Source of the DNA: an uncultured Allosphingosinicella sp.
Lineage (GTDB): Bacteria > Pseudomonadota > Alphaproteobacteria > Sphingomonadales > Sphingomonadaceae
Assembly (NCBI GenBank): GCA_934539295.1
Contig: CAKTCN010000007.1
Span: 1-64,000 of the forward strand
Reading direction: 5' to 3'
DNA: 64,000 nt
Position numbers and translations under genes: made by a program. The notes below the pieces were generated by a model. That model did not search any database and was not told the origin of the DNA. It was given only the letters and a program-made list of their open reading frames with translations. Each line of letters starts with the position of its first letter. The first letter of the stretch is position 1. Positions 38,701 through 46,226 of the stretch are shown here, piece by piece.

Positions 38701-38797
38701 CGATCGATCCGAGCGGCGTTGCGGACCAGTCGTGATCCCGGATAGCGGCTGCCATCAGGCTGGGTCCGGCAGGCCATTGATCCGGTGAACAGGGCAT
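35726..38797 (-). CDS. Multi-PAS HWE-family sensor histidine kinase
   Basis: This 1023-residue kinase has no membrane segment. About six PAS/PAC modules fill residues 20-820 (for example DRSGRPEQAFFTFSCSPVRR; FELEHRVLLADGSVGWVLSRA; HPDDAVAYAESYMDAVRERR; FEYRIRRQRDGAIRWLRNT; HRLRRQDGQYRWFQTRA), with a coiled coil near 285-310. The catalytic region starts ELQHRVRNILAVTRS (His828) and has VHELATNATKYGAFS and HWQEHG, the HWE signatures. It probably binds FAD, haem or small ligands in some PAS domains; which is unknown. The downstream receiver is its likely partner. The start codon is divergent from the second large kinase, 152 bp apart. Confidence 0.93.
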   Translation of the reverse strand: MPCSPDQWPAGPSLMAAAIRDHDWSATPLGSIDTWPPELRSTVMLILDSAFPAALVWGDELVTLYNDGFTRILGNKPNPLGRPFAEIFHEAWHRVGPIVERAYAGEATFIADFPVTIDRSGRPEQAFFTFSCSPVRRADGSVAGMIDIVTETTPAVIAREQLAQSERYYRALVTAGAHSIYRMSADWRLMYQLDSDTLSSTAAPNENWVDKYILEDDRPAVFAAIAHAIANKSLFELEHRVLLADGSVGWVLSRAVPLLDPDGRIIEWFGAGTDVTERRNAVQQLRDREARDVQRLEAQVRERTAELERSRDLLRGTMDASTDMIQVFAAVRDEDGQIVDFKWVLNNHTSESRFGEVKGRSLLERNPGVIVEGILDAFKRVTETGEAEQAERHYAHEQFDGWFLQTVVKLGDGVATTTKDITDWKTAQAEILRLQEEAAQARLEESEGRFRTLADTAPAMIWQNDENGGNLFVNRYLLDFTGKAAEDVAGPDWYDIIHPDDAVAYAESYMDAVRERRAWQNRNRLRRHDGAWHWFDNFAQPLFGHDGAFRGHVGVSIDIQATVEAEATLRESEERLRQFGEASQDILWIRDAATLQWIYLTPAFEAIYGLTREEALAGDDNYRTWQKLILPEDRDHALRCIAAVQAGRRVSFEYRIRRQRDGAIRWLRNTDFPIREADGQIRMIGGIGQDFTEIREAELRFRTLVEGLPQLVWRAVNEGDWTWASPQWVECTGQSEVHYAGWGWLDAVHPDDQEAARAAWSRAFAEAGFTVEHRLRRQDGQYRWFQTRAAPVRDEEGRIIEWFGTSTDIGDLLTSRELQQTLLAELQHRVRNILAVTRSIVRRSADAERSVEDYIQHLEGRISALARTQVMLTRHPGAGVDLEDMVRDELLVQAASEDQFSIDGPDVELSPKAAEVLTLAVHELATNATKYGAFSRDGGTLDLSWTVERRDGCDWLLMHWQEHGVSILESAPRRQGFGTELIARRIPYELKGHGSFELKPGGVVCRIEFPLIPGESILQTDGV

Positions 38798-38949
38798 GTG
38801 CGTTTAACGCATCAATGCCGATCCGGTGCAATCCACCGGCCTGCGAAAAGATGCAGGCGTTCAGCGGGCCTTATCGCGGGCATCCGGCTTGAACCACTGG
38901 CGGGCCGGAGCCTTGCCCAATATAGGCGTGGCACCAACCCAGGAGCGCA

Positions 38950-41900
38950 ATGATCGAAAAGTTCGACCGCGAGACCGAGCGGCTTGCCGCCGTGGCGCAT
39001 TACCAGGTCCTGGACACGCCGCGCGAGGCTGCGTTCGACGAGATCGCCGAACTGGTCGCCTGCATCTGCGAGGCGCCGATTGCCGTGGTCAACATCGTCG
39101 CGGAGGACCGTCAGTTCTTCAAGGCGGAAGTTGGTCTGGGTGTGGACGGCACGCCGCTGGAGACATCATTTTGCGCCCACGCATTGTTGGAGGACGACTT
39201 CCTTCTGGTGCCGGATGCTACCCAAGACGCCCGTTTCGCCGGCAATCCGCTGGTGACGGGCGAGCCGAACCTGCGTTTCTATGCTGGCGCGCTCCTCAAG
39301 ACGAAGGAAGGGCTGCCTATCGGCACCTTGTGCGTGCTGGATTATCGCCCGCGCACGCTGACGCTGGTGCAGCAGCAGGCCATCAAGGTGCTGGCCCGTC
39401 AGGTCATGGCCCAGCTGGAGCAGCGCGCGTTGCTGCGCAATTCGGCGCGGGCCGAGGCGCGGCAACGGGCTGTGCTGGATAGCGCGCGGGACTTCGCGAT
39501 TGTCGCAATCGATCTCGAAGGTCGCGTGATCGAGTGGAGCCTCGGCGCCGAGGGGATCCTGGGATGGAGCGAGGCCGAGATGATCGGCCAGCCGGCAGCG
39601 ATCTTCTTTACGCCGGAGGATCGCGCGGCGGGCATACCGGACGAAGAGATGCGGCTGTCGCGCGAACAAGGCTGTGCGCGGAACGAACGATGGCACGTCC
39701 GCAGGAATGGCGAGCGCTTCTGGGCAAGCGGTGAGATGTCGCCGATGACCGACCAGGCGGGCGCCCATATCGGGTACGTCAAGGTGCTGCGCGACCGGAC
39801 CGAGCAGCACCTCGCCGGCCGGGCGTTGCAAGAGGCGGAGCAAACGCTGCGATGGGCGCAGGAAGCCGGCGGCATCGGCGTATTCCAGGTCGGGCTGGAC
39901 GGCGTGCTGCACGGCACGCCGGCATTCCATCGCCTTTACGGCGTCGAGGAGAGGCCGAACGTACCCGCCGCTCGGTTCGAGCAGCTCATCATAGAGGAAG
40001 ATCGCCAGCTGGTTTCCGACGCACGATCGCGTGCGGCGGGCACGGCGCCGCTGGATGTCGAGTATCGCATCCGCCGCGCCGACACCGGGGAGATACGCTG
40101 GATCGCGCGCAAGGGGCAGATCCAGCGGGACGAGGCCGGCAAGCCGACCGGCTTCGCCGGCGTCGCGCGGGACGTGACCGAGCAGCGCAAGGCGCGCGAG
40201 GCGCTGGAGCATAGCGAGGAGCGTTACCGCGCACTGTTCAACGCGATCGACGAAGGCTTCTGCATCATCGAATTCTTCGATGGGCCGCACGGGCCCTTGA
40301 GCGACTATGTGCATGTAGAGGCAAATCCGGGGTACGAGCGACATACCGGCATCGCCGGCGTCGCAGGCATGACGGTTCGCGAGCTTGCACCGGAGGAGGC
40401 GGACGGCTGGGTCGAACTGTATGGAGAGGTGCTGCGCACCGGCCAGTCGATCCGGTTCGAGCGCTTCTTCGAAGCGGCGGGGCGCCATATCGAGGTGTCG
40501 GCTGCGCGGGTCGAGCCGGCGGAGCGGCGGCAGGTGTCGGTGCTGTTCCGCGATGTCGAGGAGCGCATCCGCGCGGAAGCGGCCGTGCGGGCCAGCGAGG
40601 CCATAGCGCGTGAGAGCGTGGAGCGCGTGCAGCTGGCGCTGTCGGCCGGTGCGATCATCGGCACATGGGTGTGGGACCTGCCCACCGATCGCTTCACGGT
40701 GGATGAAGGCTTTGCGACCGCATTCGGGCTCGATCCGATGCTCGGACGCGAAGGCCTCAGTCTGGAGCAGGTGGTCGCGACCGTGCACCCCGACGATCGG
40801 GCCGGGCTGGCAGTTGCCATCGACGAGGTGATCGCGCGTGGAGGCGCCTATGCTCACCAGTATCGCGTGCGGCGGGCGGACGGGCATTATTACTGGATCG
40901 AGGCCAATGGCCGGGTCGATCATGCGCCGGACGGCATGCCGCTGCGCTTCCCGGGCGTTCTGCTGGATGTGGAGGAGCGTCGCACGGTGGCTGCCGAACG
41001 CGACCGCGCGGCGGCGGAACTGCGCGCGCTCAACGAAACGCTGGAGCAGCGGATCGAGGAGCGCACGGCGGAGCTGATGCGGGCCGAGGATGCGCTGCGC
41101 CAGGCGCAGAAAATGGAAGCGGTCGGCCAGCTGACCGGCGGCATCGCGCATGATTTCAACAACATGCTGACCGGCGTGATCGGGGGTCTGCACCTTATCC
41201 AGCGCAACATCGCGTCGGGGCGACTGGACCGCGTCGACCGCTATATCGAGGCGGCTACGACGTCTGCGCAACGTGCGGCGGCGCTGACGTCCCGCCTGCT
41301 CGCATTCGGCCGGCGCCAGTCGCTCGACCTGCAGCCGGTGGACGTTAACGCGCTGGTCGGCAGCATGGAGGACCTGCTCCACCGTACACTGGGCGAGCAG
41401 GTGGCATTGGAAACGCATGCGGGCGCGGATGTGTGGGCAGCCTGCACCGATGCCAATCAACTGGAAAGCGCGCTGCTGAACCTGTGCATCAATGCGCGCG
41501 ATGCCATGCCGAACGGCGGCAAGCTGGTGGTCGAAACGGCCAATACGCGGCTGGACGCCCGCTATACCCGCGAGCATCCGGAGGTGGAGGCCGGCGACTA
41601 TGTGGTGCTGTCGGTGTCCGACACGGGCACGGGCATGGATGCTGCCACGTTGGAGCGGGTGTTCGAGCCGTTCTTTACCACCAAGCCGGTGGGGCAGGGG
41701 ACGGGCCTCGGGCTGTCCATGATCTACGGCTTCGCGCGCCAGTCGGGCGGGCACGTGCGCATCTATAGCGAAGTGGGGATCGGCACGACCATCAAGCTCT
41801 ACCTGCCGCGCTTCCATGGCGAGCTGGAAAACGCCGGTGAAGCGCCCGGCCATACCCCGCGCGGGGCCGGCGAGACGGTCATGGTGGTGGAGGACGATCC

Positions 41901-42231
41901 GTCGGTTCGGATGATCGTGCTCGAGGTGCTGGCCGAACTGGGCTACGACGCGATCGAGGCGCATGATGCGCGCGGCGCCATGCCGATCATCCATTCCGCG
42001 CGGCCGATCGACCTCCTCGTCACGGACGTGGGCCTGCCGGGCATGAACGGGCGCCAGCTGGCCGAGATAGCGCGCCAGGCGCGGCCGGGACTCAAGGTCC
42101 TGTTCATCACGGGCTATGCCCAGAATGCGGCGGTTCGCAGCGGGTTCCTGGATGCGGGCATGGAGATGATGACCAAGCCCTTCCCCGTCGACGACCTTGC
42201 CACCAAGCTCAAGCAGATGCTGGCGCGGTAA
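38950..42231 (+). CDS. Hybrid sensor histidine kinase (GAF, four PAS, HisKA, HATPase, receiver)
   Basis: This 1093-residue cytoplasmic hybrid kinase has an N-terminal GAF domain (TERLAAVAHYQVLDTPREAAFDEI to about 165), four PAS modules (about 175-285, 295-415, 425-550, 565-690), a coiled coil (ELRALNETLEQRIEERTAELMRAEDAL), a HisKA box with His734 in GQLTGGIAHDFNNMLTGVIGG, an ATPase with LLNLCINARDAMP and GTGLGLSMIYGFARQSGGH, and a C-terminal receiver (Asp1026 in LLVTDVGLPGMNG). The class resembles the IAHDFNN kinases of sphingomonads and rhizobia. A stand-alone receiver gene follows 73 bp downstream and could be the next step of a relay. Confidence 0.95.
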   Translation: MIEKFDRETERLAAVAHYQVLDTPREAAFDEIAELVACICEAPIAVVNIVAEDRQFFKAEVGLGVDGTPLETSFCAHALLEDDFLLVPDATQDARFAGNPLVTGEPNLRFYAGALLKTKEGLPIGTLCVLDYRPRTLTLVQQQAIKVLARQVMAQLEQRALLRNSARAEARQRAVLDSARDFAIVAIDLEGRVIEWSLGAEGILGWSEAEMIGQPAAIFFTPEDRAAGIPDEEMRLSREQGCARNERWHVRRNGERFWASGEMSPMTDQAGAHIGYVKVLRDRTEQHLAGRALQEAEQTLRWAQEAGGIGVFQVGLDGVLHGTPAFHRLYGVEERPNVPAARFEQLIIEEDRQLVSDARSRAAGTAPLDVEYRIRRADTGEIRWIARKGQIQRDEAGKPTGFAGVARDVTEQRKAREALEHSEERYRALFNAIDEGFCIIEFFDGPHGPLSDYVHVEANPGYERHTGIAGVAGMTVRELAPEEADGWVELYGEVLRTGQSIRFERFFEAAGRHIEVSAARVEPAERRQVSVLFRDVEERIRAEAAVRASEAIARESVERVQLALSAGAIIGTWVWDLPTDRFTVDEGFATAFGLDPMLGREGLSLEQVVATVHPDDRAGLAVAIDEVIARGGAYAHQYRVRRADGHYYWIEANGRVDHAPDGMPLRFPGVLLDVEERRTVAAERDRAAAELRALNETLEQRIEERTAELMRAEDALRQAQKMEAVGQLTGGIAHDFNNMLTGVIGGLHLIQRNIASGRLDRVDRYIEAATTSAQRAAALTSRLLAFGRRQSLDLQPVDVNALVGSMEDLLHRTLGEQVALETHAGADVWAACTDANQLESALLNLCINARDAMPNGGKLVVETANTRLDARYTREHPEVEAGDYVVLSVSDTGTGMDAATLERVFEPFFTTKPVGQGTGLGLSMIYGFARQSGGHVRIYSEVGIGTTIKLYLPRFHGELENAGEAPGHTPRGAGETVMVVEDDPSVRMIVLEVLAELGYDAIEAHDARGAMPIIHSARPIDLLVTDVGLPGMNGRQLAEIARQARPGLKVLFITGYAQNAAVRSGFLDAGMEMMTKPFPVDDLATKLKQMLAR

Positions 42232-42304
42232 GGAGCGGCGGAACGTCCGGCGTCGATCATTGTTGAAGGCGTCTGGTAACCAAGATGTAACGCGTAGGAC
42301 CAGT

Positions 42305-42661
42305 ATGAAGAAGATCCTCCTTGTCGAGGACGAGGCGCTCATCAGGATGGTCGGTTCGGACGCGTTGGCGGACGCCGGCTATGAAGTGATCGAAGCGTCC
42401 AGCGCCGACCATGCCCTGACCGTCTTGGAGAAGGCGGGGGAGGTCCACCTGCTGTTCACCGACATCCGCATGCCCGGCAGCATGGACGGCCTGCAGCTGG
42501 CCGGGTTGGTTCACAAACGCTGGCCGGCGATGAAGATACTCGTGACCTCCGGCGACACCTGGCCGCCGAAAGAGCAGATACCCGATGATGGACGCTTCAT
42601 CGCCAAGCCCTACCTGCCGCAGATGCTGCAGCGCGAGGTCGATCACCTAGTCAATGGCTGA
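42305..42661 (+). CDS. Single-domain response regulator
   Basis: This 118-residue receiver starts MKKILLVEDEALIRMVGS, has phospho-acceptor Asp53 in LLFTDIRMPGSMDG, the switch serine/threonine in KILVTSGDTWPP and Lys in RFIAKPYLPQ. The DIRMPGxMDG and VTSG patterns are like the receivers of hybrid kinases of the preceding type. With 73 bp between them and the same orientation, it is probably co-transcribed with the hybrid kinase and accepts phosphate from it. ATG 42305 is the family start. Confidence 0.92.
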   Translation: MKKILLVEDEALIRMVGSDALADAGYEVIEASSADHALTVLEKAGEVHLLFTDIRMPGSMDGLQLAGLVHKRWPAMKILVTSGDTWPPKEQIPDDGRFIAKPYLPQMLQREVDHLVNG

Positions 42662-42776
42662 GGCGGCGACGGCCTCCGCTTGCCGTCCGTGTCTTGGTCG
42701 ACAGTCCGCACGAACCGCCATGCCATGGCGGCATAGATGGGCGTCACGCGCGCATTCCGAGCGCCATCGCCGGTGC

Positions 42777-43310
42777 TCAGTCGAGCGGGTAGGAGGCAAT
42801 CGGTTCGTAGGTAGCGCCGTCGTCGGAGAGGCGGCTTTCGAACAAGGCGAACTCGGTCGCTTCGAAGCGCAGGGCCGATACGAGCGGCGACGCGTCGAAG
42901 GCAGCGGCGACCGGCCCGGCCGTGCGGCCGAGGCGCGCGAGGGTGATGTGCGGGTGGAAGGCGCGTCGTTCGGGCTCCAGTCCGGCACGCACGCAGGCCT
43001 GGTCGACCTTGGCCCGGAGTGCCTTCAGCATGTGACTGGCCACCACGCCCGCCCAGATGACGTGGGGCTGGCCGCGCCGCTCGAACGTGCCGATGGACGC
43101 GAGGGCGACTTCGAACCGGTTGAAGTGGATGGAGGACAGCGCGACGGCTACGTCCTCGGCCGTGCGGCGATCGACTTCGCCGATGAAGCGCAACGTCAGA
43201 TGCAGCTGGCCGTCATCCTGCCAACGCGCCCCTGCCACGCCGCCCATGGTGGTGAGCAGGGCGTCCCGAATATCGCGGGATGGGCGGATCGCAACGAAGA
43301 GGCGGTGCAT
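42777..43310 (-). CDS. thpR: RNA 2',3'-cyclic phosphodiesterase (2H family)
   Basis: This 177-residue protein has the two HxTx motifs of the 2H phosphoesterase/LigT fold: HLTLRFIGEV (near residue 37) and HITLARLG (near 121). MHRLFVAIRPS is the usual start. It hydrolyses 2',3'-cyclic phosphate ends of RNA to 2'-phosphates. A separate divergent promoter drives the Bax-inhibitor gene; 115 bp separate it from the upstream receiver gene end on the other strand. Confidence 0.93.
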   Translation of the reverse strand: MHRLFVAIRPSRDIRDALLTTMGGVAGARWQDDGQLHLTLRFIGEVDRRTAEDVAVALSSIHFNRFEVALASIGTFERRGQPHVIWAGVVASHMLKALRAKVDQACVRAGLEPERRAFHPHITLARLGRTAGPVAAAFDASPLVSALRFEATEFALFESRLSDDGATYEPIASYPLD

Positions 43311-43363
43311 GGCAGGCGGCTTTCGGTAACATTTCGTTACACTTTGCGTCAGACCGGTTTCGC

Positions 43364-43392
43364 TTGAAAGCAACCCCGGAACGACCGATATT
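43364..43392 (+). promoter_or_regulatory. Sigma-70-type promoter of the Bax-inhibitor-1 gene
   Basis: TTGAAA (43364-43369) and GATATT (43387-43392) are spaced by exactly 17 bp. Transcription would start about 7 bp later, at 43399-43400, which is the first base of the stem-loop at 43400-43417. Confidence 0.6.
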
Positions 43393-43399
43393 GCGAGAG

Positions 43400-43420
43400 A
43401 ACGGCACGAGTGCCGTTTTT
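43400..43420 (+). promoter_or_regulatory. 5'-terminal stem-loop in the Bax-inhibitor-1 leader
   Basis: AACGGCA (43400-43406) pairs perfectly with TGCCGTT (43411-43417), loop CGAG, followed by TTT and then the GAGGAG ribosome site. Alone it would look like an intrinsic terminator, but it coincides with the predicted transcription start, so a role in 5'-end stability or translation is more likely. Confidence 0.5.
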
Positions 43421-43436
43421 GAGGAGACGTTTTGAA

Positions 43437-44186
43437 ATGGCAAACGGATTTGACCCTAGAGCGACCGCCAGGCCGCAGCCGAGCTTCGGCGCGGGCGCTG
43501 GGGTCGGGCAGGATGCCGCCGCCTACAGCGCGGGCCTGCGTTCCTACATGCTGTCGGTTTACAACTACATGGCATCGGGCGTGCTGCTGACCGGCATCGT
43601 CGCGATGCTGTTCGCCAATTCCGAATTCGGGCGCAACGTGCTGGTCAATGGCGGCCCGCTGCGCTGGGTGATCATGCTGGCACCGCTCGCCTTCGTGATG
43701 GTGATGAGCTTCGGCATCAATCGCATCTCGCAGGGCACGCTGCAGCTGCTCTTCTGGGCGTTTGCGGCGGTGATGGGCCTGTCGATGGCGTCGATCTTCC
43801 TGGTGTTCACCGGTGAATCGATCGCCACCACTTTCTTCGCGGTCGCGGCTGCGTTCATGGGCCTCAGCCTGTGGGGCTACACGACCAAGAAGGTTCTGTC
43901 GGGCTTCGGCACCTTCCTGATCATGGGCGTGTTCGGCCTGCTGATCGCCATGATCATCAACATCTTCCTGCAGTCGAGCGCCATGCAGCTGGTGATCAGC
44001 GCGGTTGGCGTGCTCGTGTTCGCGGGCCTCACCGCCTACGACACGCAGAAGATCAAGAGCCTCTATTTCCACGTGGCGGGCACCGACATGATGGGCAAGA
44101 CCGTCATCATGGGCGCGCTGAACCTCTACCTGGACTTCGTGAACATGTTCACGTTTCTGCTGAACTTCATGGGTCAGCGCGACTAA
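43437..44186 (+). CDS. Bax inhibitor-1/YccA family membrane protein
   Basis: This 249-residue protein has a polar N-terminus and seven hydrophobic helices. YMLSVYNYMASGVLLTGIVAML, GLSLWGYTTKKVLSGFGTFLIMGVFGLLIAM and GLTAYDTQKIKSLYFHVAG are typical of the BI-1 family (UPF0005), including the C-terminal AYDTQ aspartate involved in the pH-sensing/calcium-leak mechanism described for bacterial homologues. In E. coli YccA relatives modulate FtsH. ATG 43437 follows GAGGAG. It is monocistronic, with a clear terminator after it. Confidence 0.95.
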   Translation: MANGFDPRATARPQPSFGAGAGVGQDAAAYSAGLRSYMLSVYNYMASGVLLTGIVAMLFANSEFGRNVLVNGGPLRWVIMLAPLAFVMVMSFGINRISQGTLQLLFWAFAAVMGLSMASIFLVFTGESIATTFFAVAAAFMGLSLWGYTTKKVLSGFGTFLIMGVFGLLIAMIINIFLQSSAMQLVISAVGVLVFAGLTAYDTQKIKSLYFHVAGTDMMGKTVIMGALNLYLDFVNMFTFLLNFMGQRD

Positions 44187-44215
44187 GTCCAGCTTCAAGG
44201 TTGACAATGTCGGGA

Positions 44216-44246
44216 GGCCCGGTGGAAACGCCGGGCCTTCTTCTTT
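44216..44246 (+). terminator. Rho-independent terminator after the Bax-inhibitor-1 gene
   Basis: GGCCCGGTG (44216-44224) pairs with CGCCGGGCC (44229-44237), with one G-U pair and a GAAA loop, followed by TTCTTCTTT. It lies 29 bp after the stop codon and is the cleanest intrinsic terminator in the window. Confidence 0.85.
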
Positions 44247-44267
44247 GCGTGGAGTGCGGGCGAGAGG

Positions 44268-45317
44268 ATGCGAGTCGAGGCAGCCAAGGCGAAGCGGATG
44301 GCGTGGGCGGATGTGGCGAAGGCCGCATGCATCCTGCTGGTCGTCCTCTTCCACGCCTATGACGGCGAATATCGCTGGCTGGCGTGGCATGGCGACGTCC
44401 CTGCGCATCTATACTGGGGCTGGCTCAACGATGCGCTGAAGAGCGTGCGGATGCCGCTCTTCTTCCTTGTGTCGGGCTTACTGGCCGCGGGCTCGATCGG
44501 CCGGGCGTGGCGCGAGGTTGCGCATAAGCGGGTCTACAATCTCGCCTTCCTCTACCTCCTCTGGGCAGTGATCCTGTCTTTCTTCTTCAGCAGCTTCCGC
44601 CTGCTCACCGGAGCGCCGGACGAGCCGATCGCGGAGAAGCTCGTCTTCCTGCTGCTGGGGGTGAACTGGGCCTGGTACCTCGGCGCGCTGCCCGCCTTCT
44701 TCCTGTTCGCGCGGGCGACGCGCTCGCTGCCGGTCTGGGTGCCGCTGGCATTCGCCTATGCGCTCGCGGTCGCGGCTGATATGCTGGCCGATGTGCTGCC
44801 ATGGTCGTCCGTGTCGATGATGCGGTCGCTGATGTTCTTCGTCATCGGTGCGCGGCTGCCCACGCTGCTTGGGCGCGTTGCGCAAGGGGCCGGGTGGGCG
44901 AAGGCTGCGCTGGCGCTCGGCGCCGCCGGGCTGGCAGGCGCATGGGCCGGGCAGGTAAACGGCGTGGCGCCTGCCATTGCGGTCCTGGCCGCCTGGAGCG
45001 GAGTGCTGCTGGCAGCCATGGCTGCGAGGGTCCCGGTAGTGGCACGCGGCGGATCGTGGCTCGCGGCACGGACCTTGCCCATCTACCTGCTGCATTTTCC
45101 GGTGTTGGCGGTGCTTGGTTACCTGTTCCGCGCCGCGGCGGTGGACATGCTGGGCAGCAGCCTGATTTCCGCATTGTTCCCGCTGGCGCTGACGGCGGCC
45201 GCAGTGCCGGTCAGCCTTGCGCTGCACCGCGCGATAACGGCATGCGGCGGCGGATGGCTGTTCGCCTTGCCGGATGTCAGGCTGCGCCGGTTCCGTCCGG
45301 CACAGGCGCTTGCCTGA
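44268..45317 (+). CDS. Acyltransferase-3 family membrane protein
   Basis: This 349-residue protein has about ten hydrophobic helices and the acyltransferase-3 start: KRMAWADVAKAACILLVVLFHAYDG, in which the histidine in LFHAYD is the conserved catalytic residue of the family, then MPLFFLVSGLLAA. TLPIYLLHFPVLAVLG is the usual C-terminal motif. Such proteins O-acetylate or otherwise acylate extracytoplasmic glycans. The substrate is not evident and no glycan cluster is adjacent. Start ATG 44268 lies 21 bp after the terminator, so its promoter would lie in or before the terminator. Confidence 0.87.
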   Translation: MRVEAAKAKRMAWADVAKAACILLVVLFHAYDGEYRWLAWHGDVPAHLYWGWLNDALKSVRMPLFFLVSGLLAAGSIGRAWREVAHKRVYNLAFLYLLWAVILSFFFSSFRLLTGAPDEPIAEKLVFLLLGVNWAWYLGALPAFFLFARATRSLPVWVPLAFAYALAVAADMLADVLPWSSVSMMRSLMFFVIGARLPTLLGRVAQGAGWAKAALALGAAGLAGAWAGQVNGVAPAIAVLAAWSGVLLAAMAARVPVVARGGSWLAARTLPIYLLHFPVLAVLGYLFRAAAVDMLGSSLISALFPLALTAAAVPVSLALHRAITACGGGWLFALPDVRLRRFRPAQALA

Positions 45318-45342
45318 CGCCGAGACGCGCGCCGGGAGACCG

Positions 45343-46224
45343 TCAGCCCTTCAGGTGCTTGTCGAAGAAGGCGACCGTCAGCGCCCATGCCTCCTTCGCG
45401 GCCGCCTCGTTATAGCGCTCCGCAGAGGTGTCGTTATGAAAGGCGTGGTTGACCCCTTCATGCACCTTCAACGTCACATCCTTGCCGGCCGCTTTCAACG
45501 CCTCGGCGAAGGGCAGGGCCGTCGCGTTGACGCGTTGGTCGAGGCCGGCAAGCTGGATCAGCAAGGCGGTCTTCGCCACCTGCGTGGCAAGCGCAGGATC
45601 GGGAGCGGGGCCGTAGAAGGGCACGGCGGCGCGGATCGCGTCCCCGGCGGCGACCGCCAGCCGCATCGTCATGCCACCGCCCCAGCAGAAGCCGGTTACG
45701 CCGACCCTGCCGTTCGTTGCCACGCGATCCTTCAGCATGTCGATCGTCGCAACGCCGTCGGCCGCGGATACCGCCAGGTCTAGCTTGCCGATGGCAGCGC
45801 GGGCTGCATCTTCGTCGGTCGGGGTGCCGCCTGTGTTGGACAGGAAATCGGGCGCGAGCGCGGCATAGCCCGCCAGTGCCGCGCGGCGCGCGACGTCGCG
45901 AATATGCTCGTTGAGCCCACGATTTTCGTGGATCACCATCACGGCCGGCAGCGTCGTGGTCGCCTGGCTCGGACGAACGAGATAGCCCTTCATCGTGCGT
46001 CCGCCCGTGACGCGCCAACTCGTCTCTTCGGCGACGAGGCGGGAGTCATCCGCGGGGATGATCGCGGCGGCGGCGGGCGAAGCGCCGATGACGGCAACCA
46101 GTGCGGAAGCGGCGGCCGCGCTGCCGGCAAGGCGCGTCATCTCGGCTATGAACACGCGCCGGTCCATGCCATCATGCGTGAAGCGATCGTAGAGCGCGAT
46201 CGCGGCTCGGCGAAGATCGTCCAT
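45343..46224 (-). CDS. Dienelactone hydrolase family protein
   Basis: This 293-residue alpha/beta hydrolase has the DLH pattern: MVIHENRGLNEHIRDVARR (oxyanion region), YAALAPDFLS, the nucleophile motif VGVTGFCWGGG with catalytic Cys, and NHAFHNDTSAERYNEAAAKEAW with the catalytic His. Asp in LDQRVNA is the third residue. An N-terminal hydrophobic stretch (AAAASALVAVIGASPAAAAI, about 35-54) after a longer polar lead resembles a Tat-like or membrane segment, so it may be exported. It is 2 bp from the GST gene stop-start boundary and reads in the same direction. Confidence 0.88.
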   Translation of the reverse strand: MDDLRRAAIALYDRFTHDGMDRRVFIAEMTRLAGSAAAASALVAVIGASPAAAAIIPADDSRLVAEETSWRVTGGRTMKGYLVRPSQATTTLPAVMVIHENRGLNEHIRDVARRAALAGYAALAPDFLSNTGGTPTDEDAARAAIGKLDLAVSAADGVATIDMLKDRVATNGRVGVTGFCWGGGMTMRLAVAAGDAIRAAVPFYGPAPDPALATQVAKTALLIQLAGLDQRVNATALPFAEALKAAGKDVTLKVHEGVNHAFHNDTSAERYNEAAAKEAWALTVAFFDKHLKG

Positions 46225-46226
46225 CC

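Noticed and set aside
39166..42342. A 1058-codon open frame on the minus strand opposite the hybrid kinase
   Set aside because: Its translation is rich in Arg, His, Ala and Leu with no domains, as expected for the antisense of a GC-rich gene. The plus-strand kinase explains the DNA.
43400..43420. Intrinsic terminator or attenuator before the Bax-inhibitor gene
   Set aside because: A good promoter places the transcription start at the first base of the hairpin, so no upstream RNA exists to be terminated.
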